A stretch of DNA of 10,887 nucleotides from Chloroflexota bacterium (lineage in GTDB: Bacteria > Chloroflexota > Dehalococcoidia > UBA2979). Below are positions 1 to 6,697 of the stretch, piece by piece. Numbering within the stretch: position 1 is the first letter of the stretch; the number at the start of each line of letters is the position of its first letter. The position numbers were made by a program, and so were the translations under genes. Location of the stretch: NCBI GenBank assembly GCA_009843585.1, contig VYDC01000220.1:1-10887 (forward strand). The letters are read 5' to 3'. The notes beneath the pieces were generated by a model. It was not told where the DNA came from, did no database searches, and was given only the letters and a program-made list of their open reading frames with translations.

Positions 1-107
1 GGCGTGGGCTCCGGTGTGGGCTCGGGCGTCGGCTCGGGCGTGGGCCCCGGTGTGGGCTCCGGTGTGGGCTCGGGCGTCGGCTCCGGCGTCGGCTCGGGCG
101 TCGGCTC
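1..107 (-). repeat. 12-bp tandem repeat encoding (Glu-Pro-Thr-Pro)n linker
   Basis: Nine in-frame 12-bp units encode EPTP in the minus-strand GH18-fold protein; one unit is GPTP. The array is cut by the window edge, so the real copy number is unknown. The units differ only at synonymous third positions apart from the Gly variant. Such linkers usually separate a folded extracellular domain from another domain or from a wall anchor. Confidence 0.9.
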
Positions 108-1835
108 GGGCTCGGAGACGCGCATCAGCACGCGCTGGCCCACGAAGACGCCCCCCTCCGAGACCACGAGCGTCACGCCGTAGACGCCCGGCGCCTGAGG
201 CGCCCGCCAGGTGACCGCTCCCGAGCCGTCGTCGCCCTCGATGCGGCCGCCGGCGACGGTCCAGTCCGGCTCCAGGTACGGACCGTACGGGAGGAGCAGC
301 GGCGCCCTCCCCTCCTCCTGGTAGGCCTCGACGACGTCCCAGATGTCCGGGAGCGCGTCGTCTGACGAGGCGGGTTCGATCACCGCGCCGCCGAGCCCGA
401 GGCGCGAGGCGAGCTCGAGCCGGAATGCGAGCGAATAGCGATTCTCGATCCAGACCGTGCGCTCCCCGCCCCGGCCGGCGAACCTGGCGGCGACCGCACG
501 AGCCTGCTCGTCCCAGGTCAGCCCCGTCCCGCCTCGCGAGCGATCGAGGATCGCGGCCCGCAGGGTGACGCCGCTCCCCGGGGCGATCGCGGCGTCCACC
601 TGGGTCTCGATGGCGCTCGCGAGCAAGAGCGCCTCGAGCAGCGACAGCGCCTCGAGACCCCCCGCCGTCCGCAGCTGCGCGCGCCGGTCGACCACGAGAA
701 GGAGGTTCTCGAGCGGGACGCCGGCCCGCCTCGCGGACTCGAGCGCTCCCTCCACCCGGTCGTAGTAGAGATCCCTGTCGGCAGGCCCGTGCACCCACAG
801 CCGCGAGGCGGCTGTCGAGAGGGCACGCCAGTCGTAGGCGCCGGCATCGGAGTCGAGCTCGACCGGCACGCTGACCGCCAGATCGCGCCCATCGTCCTGA
901 AGCAGGGACCCGAGACGCTGGACGAGGCCCGTGAAGGCGTCGCGGCGCGCCGGGTCCAGCGCGCGGTAGTCGAGGTGGACGCCGGCCGCCTCGACCTCGG
1001 CGGCGGTCGCTGCGATCTCCTGTGCGTGCGCCTCGACGAGGTTCGCGTCGGCAAGCACGCGATCGACGGCGGCCGAGAGCGGGCCGGCGGGAGCGGCGAC
1101 ACCGACGTAGACGGCGTCGTCCCGGCGCTCGGCGGACGCCCGGGCGGCCGAGAGCGCGCCCGCGTCGAAGTCGAGATCGCCGAGCTTCCCGCCGTCGCCG
1201 GGCGTCACGGGGAACGCCGAGCGCACGCTGACGACGGCGCCGGCCGGGGCCCGGGCGTCGGGCGCGCCGTCGGGCCCGACGACGAGCGCCAGCTCGCGCG
1301 CCAGCGACTCGCGCCTGAGGACGGCGATGGTCTCGGGGACGAAGGGCACCTCGCCCTGGGCGGAGGAGCCGTCGCCGAGGGGAATGGCGGAGCCGAGACG
1401 CTCCCAGCGGCCGTCCCGCCAGGTGTAGAGCGAGAGATTGCGGGCGTCGGCGGTGGGTTCGCTCAGCTGGACGGTGAGCCGCGCCGCACCCGAGAAGGCG
1501 TCGGGGTCGGCGACCTCGATGTCGTAGAGCGCCGACAGGGCGACGAGGCCCTCCGGCAGCTGCGGCAGACTCTCGCGCGGGCGGATCGCGAAGGCCTCGC
1601 TCTCCCCGCCCCCGGTCCGGTCGAGGATGGAGACCGGGGGCAGCAGCAGGATGGCGATGACCGCGGCGAGCACGACCACGATCGCGGCGATCCGCAGCAT
1701 CTGACCGCCGCCGCGATCGTCGCCGTCGGGGCCGTTCTCGTACCCGTCGGGGGGATCGCCGTCGTCCTCGTCGCCGAAGACGACCGGCGCGAAACGCGGC
1801 GGCTCGGAGAAGTAGTCGCGCTCGCGATCATCCAT
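1..1835 (-). CDS. Membrane-anchored GH18-fold (YaaH/YdhD-like) protein, partial at 3' end
   Basis: The frame is open from ATG 1835 to the left edge (611 codons, no stop), so the C-terminus is missing. Visible architecture: an acidic cytoplasmic tail (1-45), one membrane segment (about 47-70), a beta-rich Ig-like region (about 105-185), a TIM-barrel-like GH18 domain (about 235-515), a short Ig-like domain (about 520-573) and a Pro-Glu-Pro-Thr linker from 577. GH18 is suggested by AGVHLDYR at 284-291, the position of DGxDxDxE, and by the late motif VWIENRYSLAFRLELA (461-476) followed by GLGGAVIE, as in peptidoglycan-associated YaaH/YdhD-type barrels. The catalytic Glu is Arg291 and the first Asp is Ala284, so glycosidase activity is doubtful; carbohydrate or wall binding is more likely. 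The start is supported by GAGGAG (1843-1848) 7 nt upstream. It follows the HtrA-like gene on the same strand by 63 bp and is probably co-transcribed. Confidence 0.72.
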   Translation of the reverse strand, partial: MDDRERDYFSEPPRFAPVVFGDEDDGDPPDGYENGPDGDDRGGGQMLRIAAIVVVLAAVIAILLLPPVSILDRTGGGESEAFAIRPRESLPQLPEGLVALSALYDIEVADPDAFSGAARLTVQLSEPTADARNLSLYTWRDGRWERLGSAIPLGDGSSAQGEVPFVPETIAVLRRESLARELALVVGPDGAPDARAPAGAVVSVRSAFPVTPGDGGKLGDLDFDAGALSAARASAERRDDAVYVGVAAPAGPLSAAVDRVLADANLVEAHAQEIAATAAEVEAAGVHLDYRALDPARRDAFTGLVQRLGSLLQDDGRDLAVSVPVELDSDAGAYDWRALSTAASRLWVHGPADRDLYYDRVEGALESARRAGVPLENLLLVVDRRAQLRTAGGLEALSLLEALLLASAIETQVDAAIAPGSGVTLRAAILDRSRGGTGLTWDEQARAVAARFAGRGGERTVWIENRYSLAFRLELASRLGLGGAVIEPASSDDALPDIWDVVEAYQEEGRAPLLLPYGPYLEPDWTVAGGRIEGDDGSGAVTWRAPQAPGVYGVTLVVSEGGVFVGQRVLMRVSEPEPTPEPTPEPTPEPTPEPTPGPTPEPTPEPTPEPT

Positions 1836-1902
1836 CGGAGGTCTCCTCGGGCGGGGAGTCGGGGGCCGCTGTCAGCCGCCGGGCGTTTCCGAGCACGCTC
1901 AT
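1828..1902 (-). CDS. Possible 24-codon coupling micro-ORF between htrA-like and GH18-fold genes
   Basis: An ATG at 1902-1900 overlaps the HtrA-like stop codon as ATGA. The frame reads 24 codons (starting MSVLGNARRL) and stops at a TGA (1830-1828) lying just inside the start of the GH18-fold gene (ATGGATGA). No family is recognised and the peptide has no obvious structure. Its geometry could hand ribosomes from one gene to the next; it may equally be chance in GC-rich DNA. The GH18-fold gene has its own good ribosome binding site, which weakens the need for a relay. Confidence 0.25.
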   Translation of the reverse strand: MSVLGNARRLTAAPDSPPEETSDG

Positions 1903-3122
1903 GCCAGCGGCACCGTCACCACGATCTCACGCTCGTCGCGAACGATCAGCAACTCGGCGGTCCCGGCGACCGGGAGCGCCTTCAGCAGGTTGACGAGCGG
2001 CGCGCCGGATCCGACCGCGCGCCCGTTCACGCCGACCACGATGTCGCCGGGCAGGAGCCCGACGCCCTCCGCCGGGCTCCCCGGCTCGACGGCCGTGAGC
2101 AGGGCGCCCGCCTCCACGGGGAGCGCCAGCTCGGCCGCGAGGCTCTCCGTCACCTCCAGGTGGTGGCGGCCGGGCTGCTCGATGCCGGGCCGCGGACGCG
2201 GGTACGCGCCCGTCTCGATGATCGACTCCAGCTGCGGGCCGAGGGAGTCGAGCGACTGGGCGAACGCGACGCCCTCCATCGTCCGCCCCGCCGGGTCGAA
2301 CCTCACCACCGTCGTGAGCAGGCCCACGACGGAGCCGGTCGCGGTCACCAGGGCGCCGCCGGAATCGCCGTGGTTGACGGGGGCGTCGGTCTGCACGAGA
2401 TCCTCGAGCACGACGCCGACGCGCGGCCAGCGGATGCCGGTGGCCGAGATCACGCCCGTCGTGACCTTGTTCGTGGCTCCGATGAGGCCGCCCGCGACCG
2501 CCGCGACCGGATCGCCCGGGCGCGTGTTCCGCGCCGAGCCCAGGGAGGCGCGCCGGAGACCGCCGGCGGGGATCTTCAGCACCGCCATGTCGGTGTACGG
2601 GGAATCGGACCCGACCAGCACCGCGTCCCTGCGCTCGCCCGTGGCGAGCACGACCCAGAGCTGTTCGGCGCCCTCCACGGTGTGGAACGTGGTCAGGACG
2701 TGGCCGGCCTCGGTCACGACCACGCCCGAGCCGATGTGATTCCGCCCGAGCGTGCGGCCCTCCCCGTCCAGGCGCTCCGGAAGCCGGGCAACGACCGTGA
2801 CGACGGTGGGGATGACGTGGGCGATGGCCGCCGAGAGCGGGCTGAGCAGCGAGGCAGGCTCGGGCGTGGGCGGCGCGGGGATGGGCGTGGCGACGGGCGT
2901 GGCGACGGCGGGCCGGGGCTCCGCCTCGTCGCCATCGCCGAGCAGGAGCAGCACGCCCACGCCGCCGGCGGCTCCACCGGCGACGCCGACCACGAGCGCG
3001 AGGAGGAGAACCAGCGGCCACCGCGGGGCGGCACCCGGAGGCCGCCCGGCGCCTGGCGCGGAGTGGGAGGAGTCATCCATCGGATCAGCCGTGCGGGAGC
3101 TCACCGTGCTCCCCGCCTCCAT
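1899..3122 (-). CDS. Membrane-anchored HtrA/DegP-type serine protease with PDZ domain
   Basis: This is a 407-residue S1C-family protease, normally an envelope quality-control enzyme that cleaves misfolded exported proteins. A Pro/Gly-rich N-terminus leads into one membrane segment (about 36-61), then a Pro/Thr-rich linker (70-90), a trypsin-like domain (about 95-305) and a single PDZ domain (about 316-405). The triad is intact: His147 in TTFHTVEG, Asp178 in YTDMAVLKI and Ser254 in NHGDSGGAL. The usual HtrA GNSGG is GDSGG here, which is more trypsin-like. The start is uncertain: ATG 3122 has a poor ribosome site, GTG 3104 (residue 7) follows GGAG closely, and ATG 3080 (residue 15, MDDSSHS) also keeps the membrane segment. 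It is transcribed divergently from the GreA-family gene and lies upstream of the GH18-fold envelope gene, suggesting an envelope unit. Confidence 0.9.
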   Translation of the reverse strand: MEAGSTVSSRTADPMDDSSHSAPGAGRPPGAAPRWPLVLLLALVVGVAGGAAGGVGVLLLLGDGDEAEPRPAVATPVATPIPAPPTPEPASLLSPLSAAIAHVIPTVVTVVARLPERLDGEGRTLGRNHIGSGVVVTEAGHVLTTFHTVEGAEQLWVVLATGERRDAVLVGSDSPYTDMAVLKIPAGGLRRASLGSARNTRPGDPVAAVAGGLIGATNKVTTGVISATGIRWPRVGVVLEDLVQTDAPVNHGDSGGALVTATGSVVGLLTTVVRFDPAGRTMEGVAFAQSLDSLGPQLESIIETGAYPRPRPGIEQPGRHHLEVTESLAAELALPVEAGALLTAVEPGSPAEGVGLLPGDIVVGVNGRAVGSGAPLVNLLKALPVAGTAELLIVRDEREIVVTVPLA

Positions 3123-3146
3123 CCGGTCCGAGCCCCGCCCGGCCTC

Positions 3147-3155
3147 AGTCTATCA
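3147..3155 (-). promoter_or_regulatory. Extended -10 promoter for the htrA-like gene
   Basis: On the minus strand this reads TGATAGACT, that is TGn followed by TAGACT, an extended -10 pattern. No convincing -35 lies 17-18 nt upstream, as is common for extended -10 promoters. Transcription would start near 3140, leaving a short leader before any of the three candidate start codons. Confidence 0.5.
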
Positions 3156-3215
3156 CCCGCTCGCGGGCCGCTCCTCGCGCCGTTCGCGGCGCCTGCGGGG
3201 CGGCGCGGGCGGCAC

Positions 3216-3245
3216 TTTACGAGGCGCGCGCGCGGACGGTACGAT
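3216..3245 (+). promoter_or_regulatory. Candidate sigma70-like promoter for the greA-family gene
   Basis: TTTACG (3216-3221) and TACGAT (3240-3245) are separated by 18 nt; each matches the sigma70 consensus at 4 of 6 positions. The start point would be near 3252, giving a leader of about 110 nt before the greA-family ATG. The leader holds the short ORF at 3262-3306. Confidence 0.5.
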
Positions 3246-3261
3246 CGGCGCCGGAACGGGC

Positions 3262-3306
3262 ATGACATACGCGGACTGGCCACCAGGCGAGTCCCTTTCT
3301 TTGTGA
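3262..3306 (+). CDS. Possible 14-codon upstream ORF in the greA-family leader
   Basis: The ORF ATG...TGA encodes MTYADWPPGESLSL, beginning about 10 nt after the predicted transcription start and ending 57 nt before the greA-family ATG, in the same frame. Only a weak GGAACGGG sits upstream. Its start (GCATGACATACGC) is almost identical to the greA-family start (GCATGACACACGC), so MTYA mirrors MTHA. It could be a leader peptide or a fossil duplicated start; there is no proof that it is translated. Confidence 0.3.
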   Translation: MTYADWPPGESLSL

Positions 3307-3363
3307 TACGGCCACCCTGGTTCCGGGGGTTCCGGCGGTGCGCGCCGGCAGATCGAGGTTCGC

Positions 3364-3837
3364 ATGACACACGCAGCGGTCCTGCTCACGGCCGACGGCC
3401 TGGCGAAGCTCAAGGCCGAGCTCCAGGAACTGCGCACCAGCGGCAGGGCCGAGGTGGCGCGGGCGATCCACGAGGCGCAGGAACTCGGGATGTCGCAGGT
3501 CGACGGGCAGTACGAGGACGCGAAGAACCAGCAGGCCTTCGTCGAGGGGCGCATCCTCGAGATCGAGAAGCTGCTCGAGCGCGCCACCGTCATCGACGAG
3601 CGCGCGGCGCACCGCTCGTCGGTGGTCCGGGTCGGCTCGAGCGTCACGGTGCGGACGGGCCGGGGGAAGACGCAGACCTTCCAGATCGTCGGCTCGGCCG
3701 AGGCGAACCCCGCCGAGGGCCGCATCAGCCACGAGTCCCCCGTCGGCCAGGCGCTCCTCGGCAAGGCGAGCGGCGACACCGTGACGGTCGTGACGCCCGG
3801 CGGCACGAACAAGATGAAGGTCACCGCCGTCTCCTGA
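3364..3837 (+). CDS. greA: GreA-family transcription factor with altered coiled-coil tip
   Basis: The 157-residue length and full two-domain layout match GreA, the factor that enters the RNA polymerase secondary channel and stimulates cleavage of backtracked RNA. The N-terminal coiled coil spans about 8-80 and includes QYEDAKNQQAFVEGRI; the FKBP-like C-terminal domain spans about 88-157, with ISHESPVGQALLGK and TPGG intact. The tip loop is unusual: where E. coli GreA has GDLKENAEY, with Asp41 and Glu44 holding the catalytic metal, this protein has GMSQVDGQY. Both acids are thus replaced (Met43, Val46), although Asp47 is next to the site. It may bind polymerase without promoting normal cleavage, as Gfh1-type relatives do; that is inference. 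GAGG (3355-3358) lies 5 nt before the ATG. It is followed 198 bp later by lysS, a common greA neighbour. Confidence 0.88.
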   Translation: MTHAAVLLTADGLAKLKAELQELRTSGRAEVARAIHEAQELGMSQVDGQYEDAKNQQAFVEGRILEIEKLLERATVIDERAAHRSSVVRVGSSVTVRTGRGKTQTFQIVGSAEANPAEGRISHESPVGQALLGKASGDTVTVVTPGGTNKMKVTAVS

Positions 3838-3842
3838 CGCGC

Positions 3843-3872
3843 GATGCGCGCCGGGGCCGCCCGCCGCGCATC
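3843..3872 (+). terminator. Hairpin just after the greA-family stop codon
   Basis: GATGCGCG (3843-3850) pairs perfectly with CGCGCATC (3865-3872) around a 14-nt loop, starting 5 nt after the TGA. There is no T-run, which is usual for candidate terminators in very GC-rich genomes. It may end greA transcription or protect its 3' end. Confidence 0.4.
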
Positions 3873-3916
3873 CGGGGGCGGCTTCCGCACCCGGGAGCCC
3901 ACGCGCGCACGGACGC

Positions 3917-3960
3917 GGGCGGCGCCGCGGGTCGCCGCCCGGCAGCGGACTGCCCGGCGG
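3917..3960 (+). other. Two overlapping, mutually exclusive hairpins before lysS
   Basis: Hairpin A pairs GGGCGGCG (3917-3924) with CGCCGCCC (3933-3940). Hairpin B pairs CCGCC-C-GGCAG (3935-3945) with CTGCC-C-GGCGG (3950-3960) around a CGGA loop, with one C-C mismatch. They share 3935-3940 and cannot form together. They lie in the 198-nt stretch between the greA-family gene and lysS and upstream of the candidate lysS -10 box, so they would act only on read-through RNA. Confidence 0.35.
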
Positions 3961-3983
3961 TCGAGCCTCCCCGCTCGCGCGCG

Positions 3984-3989
3984 TACGAT
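3984..3989 (+). promoter_or_regulatory. Candidate -10 box for lysS
   Basis: TACGAT repeats the -10 hexamer proposed for the greA-family promoter. The best -35 at the right distance (TCGAGC, 3961-3966) is weak. Transcription would start near 3996, leaving a 40-nt leader. Confidence 0.3.
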
Positions 3990-4035
3990 GAACCGGACGG
4001 CGCCCGGAGCCCGGCCCGCCACGACGGGAGCGGCC

Positions 4036-5628
4036 ATGCCCACCGAGGGCGAACTCATCGCCAACCGGCTGGCGAAGCGCGAGCAGCTGCTGGAGCGTGG
4101 AGGCGGCTACCCCGCGCGCACGATCGGCCAGGACACCTGCCAGGAGGCGCTCAGCCGCTTCGAGTCGAGCGAGGCGGAGCCCGCTGCGCCCGGGGCCGGC
4201 GCCGAGCCGCGCGCCGCGGTGAGCGGCCGCGTGACCGGCCAGCGCGTGCTCGGCCGGGCCGCTTTCCTCGACCTCAGGGACGGCTCCGGGACGCTCCAGC
4301 TCTTCCTCGGACGCGACGCGCTGCCGGGGGAGCAGTACGCGCTCCTGGAACTCCTCGACGTCGGCGACTTCGTGGAGGCGGAGGGAGCGCTCTTCCGGAC
4401 GCGGAGCGGCGAGGTGACCCTCCGCGTCGAGAGCTGGGGCATCCTGGTCAAGGCGCTGCGCCCCCTGCCGGAGAAGTGGGCGGGGCTCACCGATCCGGAG
4501 ACGCGCTACCGGGAGCGCCACCTCGACCTCGTCGCGAACGAGCGCTCCCGCGAGGTCGCGCGCCTCGCCGCCGCCACCGTCTCGTCCGTGCGGCGCTTCT
4601 TCGAGGAGCGCGACTTCCTGGAGGTCGCGACGCCGGTGCTGCAGGAGCAGGCCGGCGGCGCCGCCGCGCGGCCCTTCCGCACCTACCACAACGCGCTCGA
4701 CCGCGAGCTCTCGCTGCGGATCTCGACGGAGCTGCACCTCAAGCGGCTGCTCGTCGGCGGCTTCGACCGGGTCTTCGAGATCGGGCGCGTCTTCCGCAAC
4801 GAGGGCCTCTCGCACCGCCACAACCCGGAGTTCCTGCTCCTTGAGTCCTACGAGGCATACCGGGACTACGAACACGTGGCGGGGATGGTCGAGGCGCTCG
4901 TGCGCCGCGTCGCGCTCGACGTGCGCGGGACGCTCACGATCCCGCACGGCGACGTCGTCGTCGACCTCGAGTCGGCGTGGGCGCGCACGACGTACCGGGA
5001 GGCGCTCTCCGAGCACGCGGGCATCCAGCTCACGCCTTCGTGGGCGCTCGAGGGCGCGGATGGGCGTCAGGACGCGGCAGTCGCCGGCGACGGCGCCTCG
5101 CGGGAGCGCGACGCCCTCGCGGCCGTCGCCTCGGAGCGGGGCGTCCCGATCGCCCCGGGCGCGTCGCGGGCGAGCATCCTCGACGCCCTGATGCAGCGGC
5201 TCGTCGAGCCCCGGCTCGTGCAGCCGACCTTCGTCTTCGACTACCCGACCGAGCTCTCCCCCCTCGCCAAGGCGCGCGAGGGCGATCCCGCGACCGTCGA
5301 GCGCTTCGAGCTCTTCATCCTCGGCTACGAGTTCGCGAACGCCTATTCCGAGCTCAACGACCCCGTCGAGCAGCGCGCGCGCATGGAGGAGCAGGCGCGC
5401 AAGCGCTCCTCCGGCGACGAGGAGGTCGAGGTGGCCGACGAGGCCTTCCTGCACGCCGTGGAGGCGGGGATGCCCCCGGCCGGCGGCCTCGGGATGGGGC
5501 TCGAGCGCCTGATGATGCTCATGACCGGCGAGCACTCGATCCGCGAGGTCGTGCTCTTCCCGGCGCTGCGCGAGCGCGAGCGGCCGGGGGCCGCGGAGCC
5601 GGCAGCGGGCGCCGACGGCGGGTCGTGA
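4036..5628 (+). CDS. lysS: Lysyl-tRNA synthetase, class II
   Basis: The 530-residue enzyme charges tRNA-Lys with lysine using ATP in the cytoplasm. An OB-fold anticodon-binding domain (about 60-150: VSGRVTGQRVLGRAAFLDLRD) precedes the class II catalytic core (about 160-515). Motif 1 is near FFEERDFLEVATPVL (188-202), motif 2 is RVFRNEGLSHRHNPEF (251-266), and motif 3 is GLGMGLERLMMLMTG (484-498). The lysine-site segments ISTELHLKRLLVGGFDRVFEIG and NAYSELNDP are present. Motif 2 continues LLLESYEAYRDYE rather than the commoner TMLELYQAYADY, a mild divergence. I chose ATG 4036 because GGGAG (4026-4030) sits 5 nt upstream and the protein then begins like other LysRS. In-frame ATGs further upstream would add an Arg-rich, unlikely extension and would overlap the hairpins. 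Its stop overlaps the next start (GTGA). Confidence 0.96.
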   Translation: MPTEGELIANRLAKREQLLERGGGYPARTIGQDTCQEALSRFESSEAEPAAPGAGAEPRAAVSGRVTGQRVLGRAAFLDLRDGSGTLQLFLGRDALPGEQYALLELLDVGDFVEAEGALFRTRSGEVTLRVESWGILVKALRPLPEKWAGLTDPETRYRERHLDLVANERSREVARLAAATVSSVRRFFEERDFLEVATPVLQEQAGGAAARPFRTYHNALDRELSLRISTELHLKRLLVGGFDRVFEIGRVFRNEGLSHRHNPEFLLLESYEAYRDYEHVAGMVEALVRRVALDVRGTLTIPHGDVVVDLESAWARTTYREALSEHAGIQLTPSWALEGADGRQDAAVAGDGASRERDALAAVASERGVPIAPGASRASILDALMQRLVEPRLVQPTFVFDYPTELSPLAKAREGDPATVERFELFILGYEFANAYSELNDPVEQRARMEEQARKRSSGDEEVEVADEAFLHAVEAGMPPAGGLGMGLERLMMLMTGEHSIREVVLFPALRERERPGAAEPAAGADGGS

Positions 5629-6044
5629 CCGCCATCCGCGAGGACGTGCACATCCACGCCGAGGCGGGCGCCGTCTACGCCCTGCTCGCGGCACCCGGAT
5701 CGCTCGACGAGACGCTGCCGGAGCTCCTCCACGGCCGGGACACCGGAGGAGGGCTCCCGACGCCGTTTCGCATTCTCCGCGCCGAGGAGCCCCGCCTCCT
5801 CACGATCGCGCCCGAGGGCGAGGGCGGCCGCAGAGCGCCGCCCGACATCGAGTCGCTGCACTGGGACCTGCAGCCGGAGGGACGCGGCGAGGTGCACGTC
5901 ACGCTCGCGGTGGGCTACCGGCCCGCGGGCGGCCTCACCGGCCCGCTCCTGGACCTGCTGCTCCACCGTCCGCGGCGCCGCCAGGCCCTCCGCGACGCGC
6001 TGTGGCGCCTGAAGCGGCGGATGGAGGGCGCCCGGGCCCCATGA
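5625..6044 (+). CDS. SRPBCC/START-fold (polyketide cyclase-like) small protein
   Basis: This 139-residue soluble protein starts at a GTG that overlaps the lysS stop as GTGA, so translation is probably coupled. The opening REDVHIHAEAGAVYALLAAPGSLDETLPEL has the pattern of the SRPBCC superfamily: first beta strand, then a helix with the V-Y-x-L-L-A-x-P signature. Alternating strands follow (FRILRAEEPRLLTI, HVTLAVGYRP) and a long basic C-terminal helix (about 108-135) would close the ligand cavity. The superfamily binds hydrophobic ligands, but the substrate cannot be predicted. It has no signal peptide or membrane segment. Its TGA overlaps the next ATG (ATGA). The link to lysS is likely only transcriptional. 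Confidence 0.72.
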   Translation: MTAIREDVHIHAEAGAVYALLAAPGSLDETLPELLHGRDTGGGLPTPFRILRAEEPRLLTIAPEGEGGRRAPPDIESLHWDLQPEGRGEVHVTLAVGYRPAGGLTGPLLDLLLHRPRRRQALRDALWRLKRRMEGARAP

Positions 6045-6697
6045 GCGGGCGGGAGGTCGCGGCCGTCGTCTTCGATCTCGACGGAGTGCTCGTCGACAGC
6101 GAGCTGCTCCGCCTCGAGCTGACGCGCCGCATCATCGCGCCCGCCGAGCTCCGCGAGGAGGACTACCGCCGCTTCATCGGGACGCGCGGCTTCGCCGAGT
6201 GGCTCGCGGGTCGCTGCGGGATCGCGCCACAGGAGCTCAGGCGGCGCTTCGACCGGGCGCTCGACGCGCACCTGGCGGATGAGGGCCTCGACCCCGTCGA
6301 CGGGGCGCGCGAGCTCATCGCCTCGCTGGAGGCGCGCGGCCGGAAGCTCGCCGTCGCCTCGCAGAGCGACGCCGACACGATCGCGCGGCTGCTGCGGGCC
6401 ACCGGGCTGGCACGCCACTTCCCCGTCGCCTGCTCCGCCCAGCACGTCCGGCGCGCGAAGCCGGCGCCCGACGTCTACCTGCGCGCGGCCGCGATGCTCG
6501 ACGTCGAGCCCGCGGCCTGCATCGCGGTCGAGGACTCGCCGAACGGCGTGCAGGCGGCGCTCGAGGCGGGGATGACGGTGGTGCAGGCGCGCCAGACCCG
6601 GTACCCGTTCCCGCCGCAGCCGGGCGCGGCCTCGGTCGTCGACTCCCTGCGGGACTTCGATCTCGGCTGGCTCGACCGGGCTCCCGCGCCGCGATAG
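6041..6697 (+). CDS. HAD-superfamily hydrolase (subfamily IA phosphatase / beta-phosphoglucomutase-like)
   Basis: The 218-residue protein has all four HAD motifs. Motif I is FDLDGVLVDSE (nucleophile Asp12, acid/base Asp14), motif II is Ser107 in VASQSD, motif III is Lys140 in RRAKPAPDVYLRA, and motif IV is VEDSPNGVQAA with Glu164-Asp165. A helical cap (about 18-85) between motifs I and II marks subfamily I. Likely substrates are small phosphosugars or phosphoglycolate-type metabolites, but specificity cannot be read from the sequence. ATG 6041 overlaps the preceding TGA as ATGA, and GGAGGG lies 12 nt upstream. An in-frame ATG at 6002 would reach back into the SRPBCC gene and add 13 residues ahead of the usual start. 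The TAG stop is also part of a -10 box for the Nudix gene. Confidence 0.92.
   Translation: MSGREVAAVVFDLDGVLVDSELLRLELTRRIIAPAELREEDYRRFIGTRGFAEWLAGRCGIAPQELRRRFDRALDAHLADEGLDPVDGARELIASLEARGRKLAVASQSDADTIARLLRATGLARHFPVACSAQHVRRAKPAPDVYLRAAAMLDVEPAACIAVEDSPNGVQAALEAGMTVVQARQTRYPFPPQPGAASVVDSLRDFDLGWLDRAPAPR

Noticed and set aside
1899..3021. A second long minus-strand frame (364 codons) overlapping the protease gene
   Set aside because: The 407-residue frame carries the complete H-D-S triad and PDZ domain; the other frame is Arg-rich with no motif.
3844..4035. N-terminal extension of LysRS from an upstream in-frame ATG
   Set aside because: The extra 64 residues are Arg/Ala-rich and unlike LysRS, the ATG at 4036 has a good ribosome site, and the region holds hairpins and a -10 box.
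3838..4035. T-box riboswitch upstream of lysS
   Set aside because: No T-box core sequence or specifier-loop architecture is visible, and the segment is short and almost pure GC hairpins.
789..4844. A 1351-codon plus-strand ORF running across the envelope genes, the greA-family gene and part of lysS
   Set aside because: It is antisense to two well-supported genes and out of frame with two others; its product is low-complexity Arg/Gly/Ala/Asp with no domain. Long spurious ORFs are expected when third codon positions are almost all G or C.
3217..5694. An 825-codon minus-strand ORF antisense to the greA-family gene and lysS
   Set aside because: Same GC-driven artefact; it covers genes with clear catalytic motifs and has no recognisable family itself.
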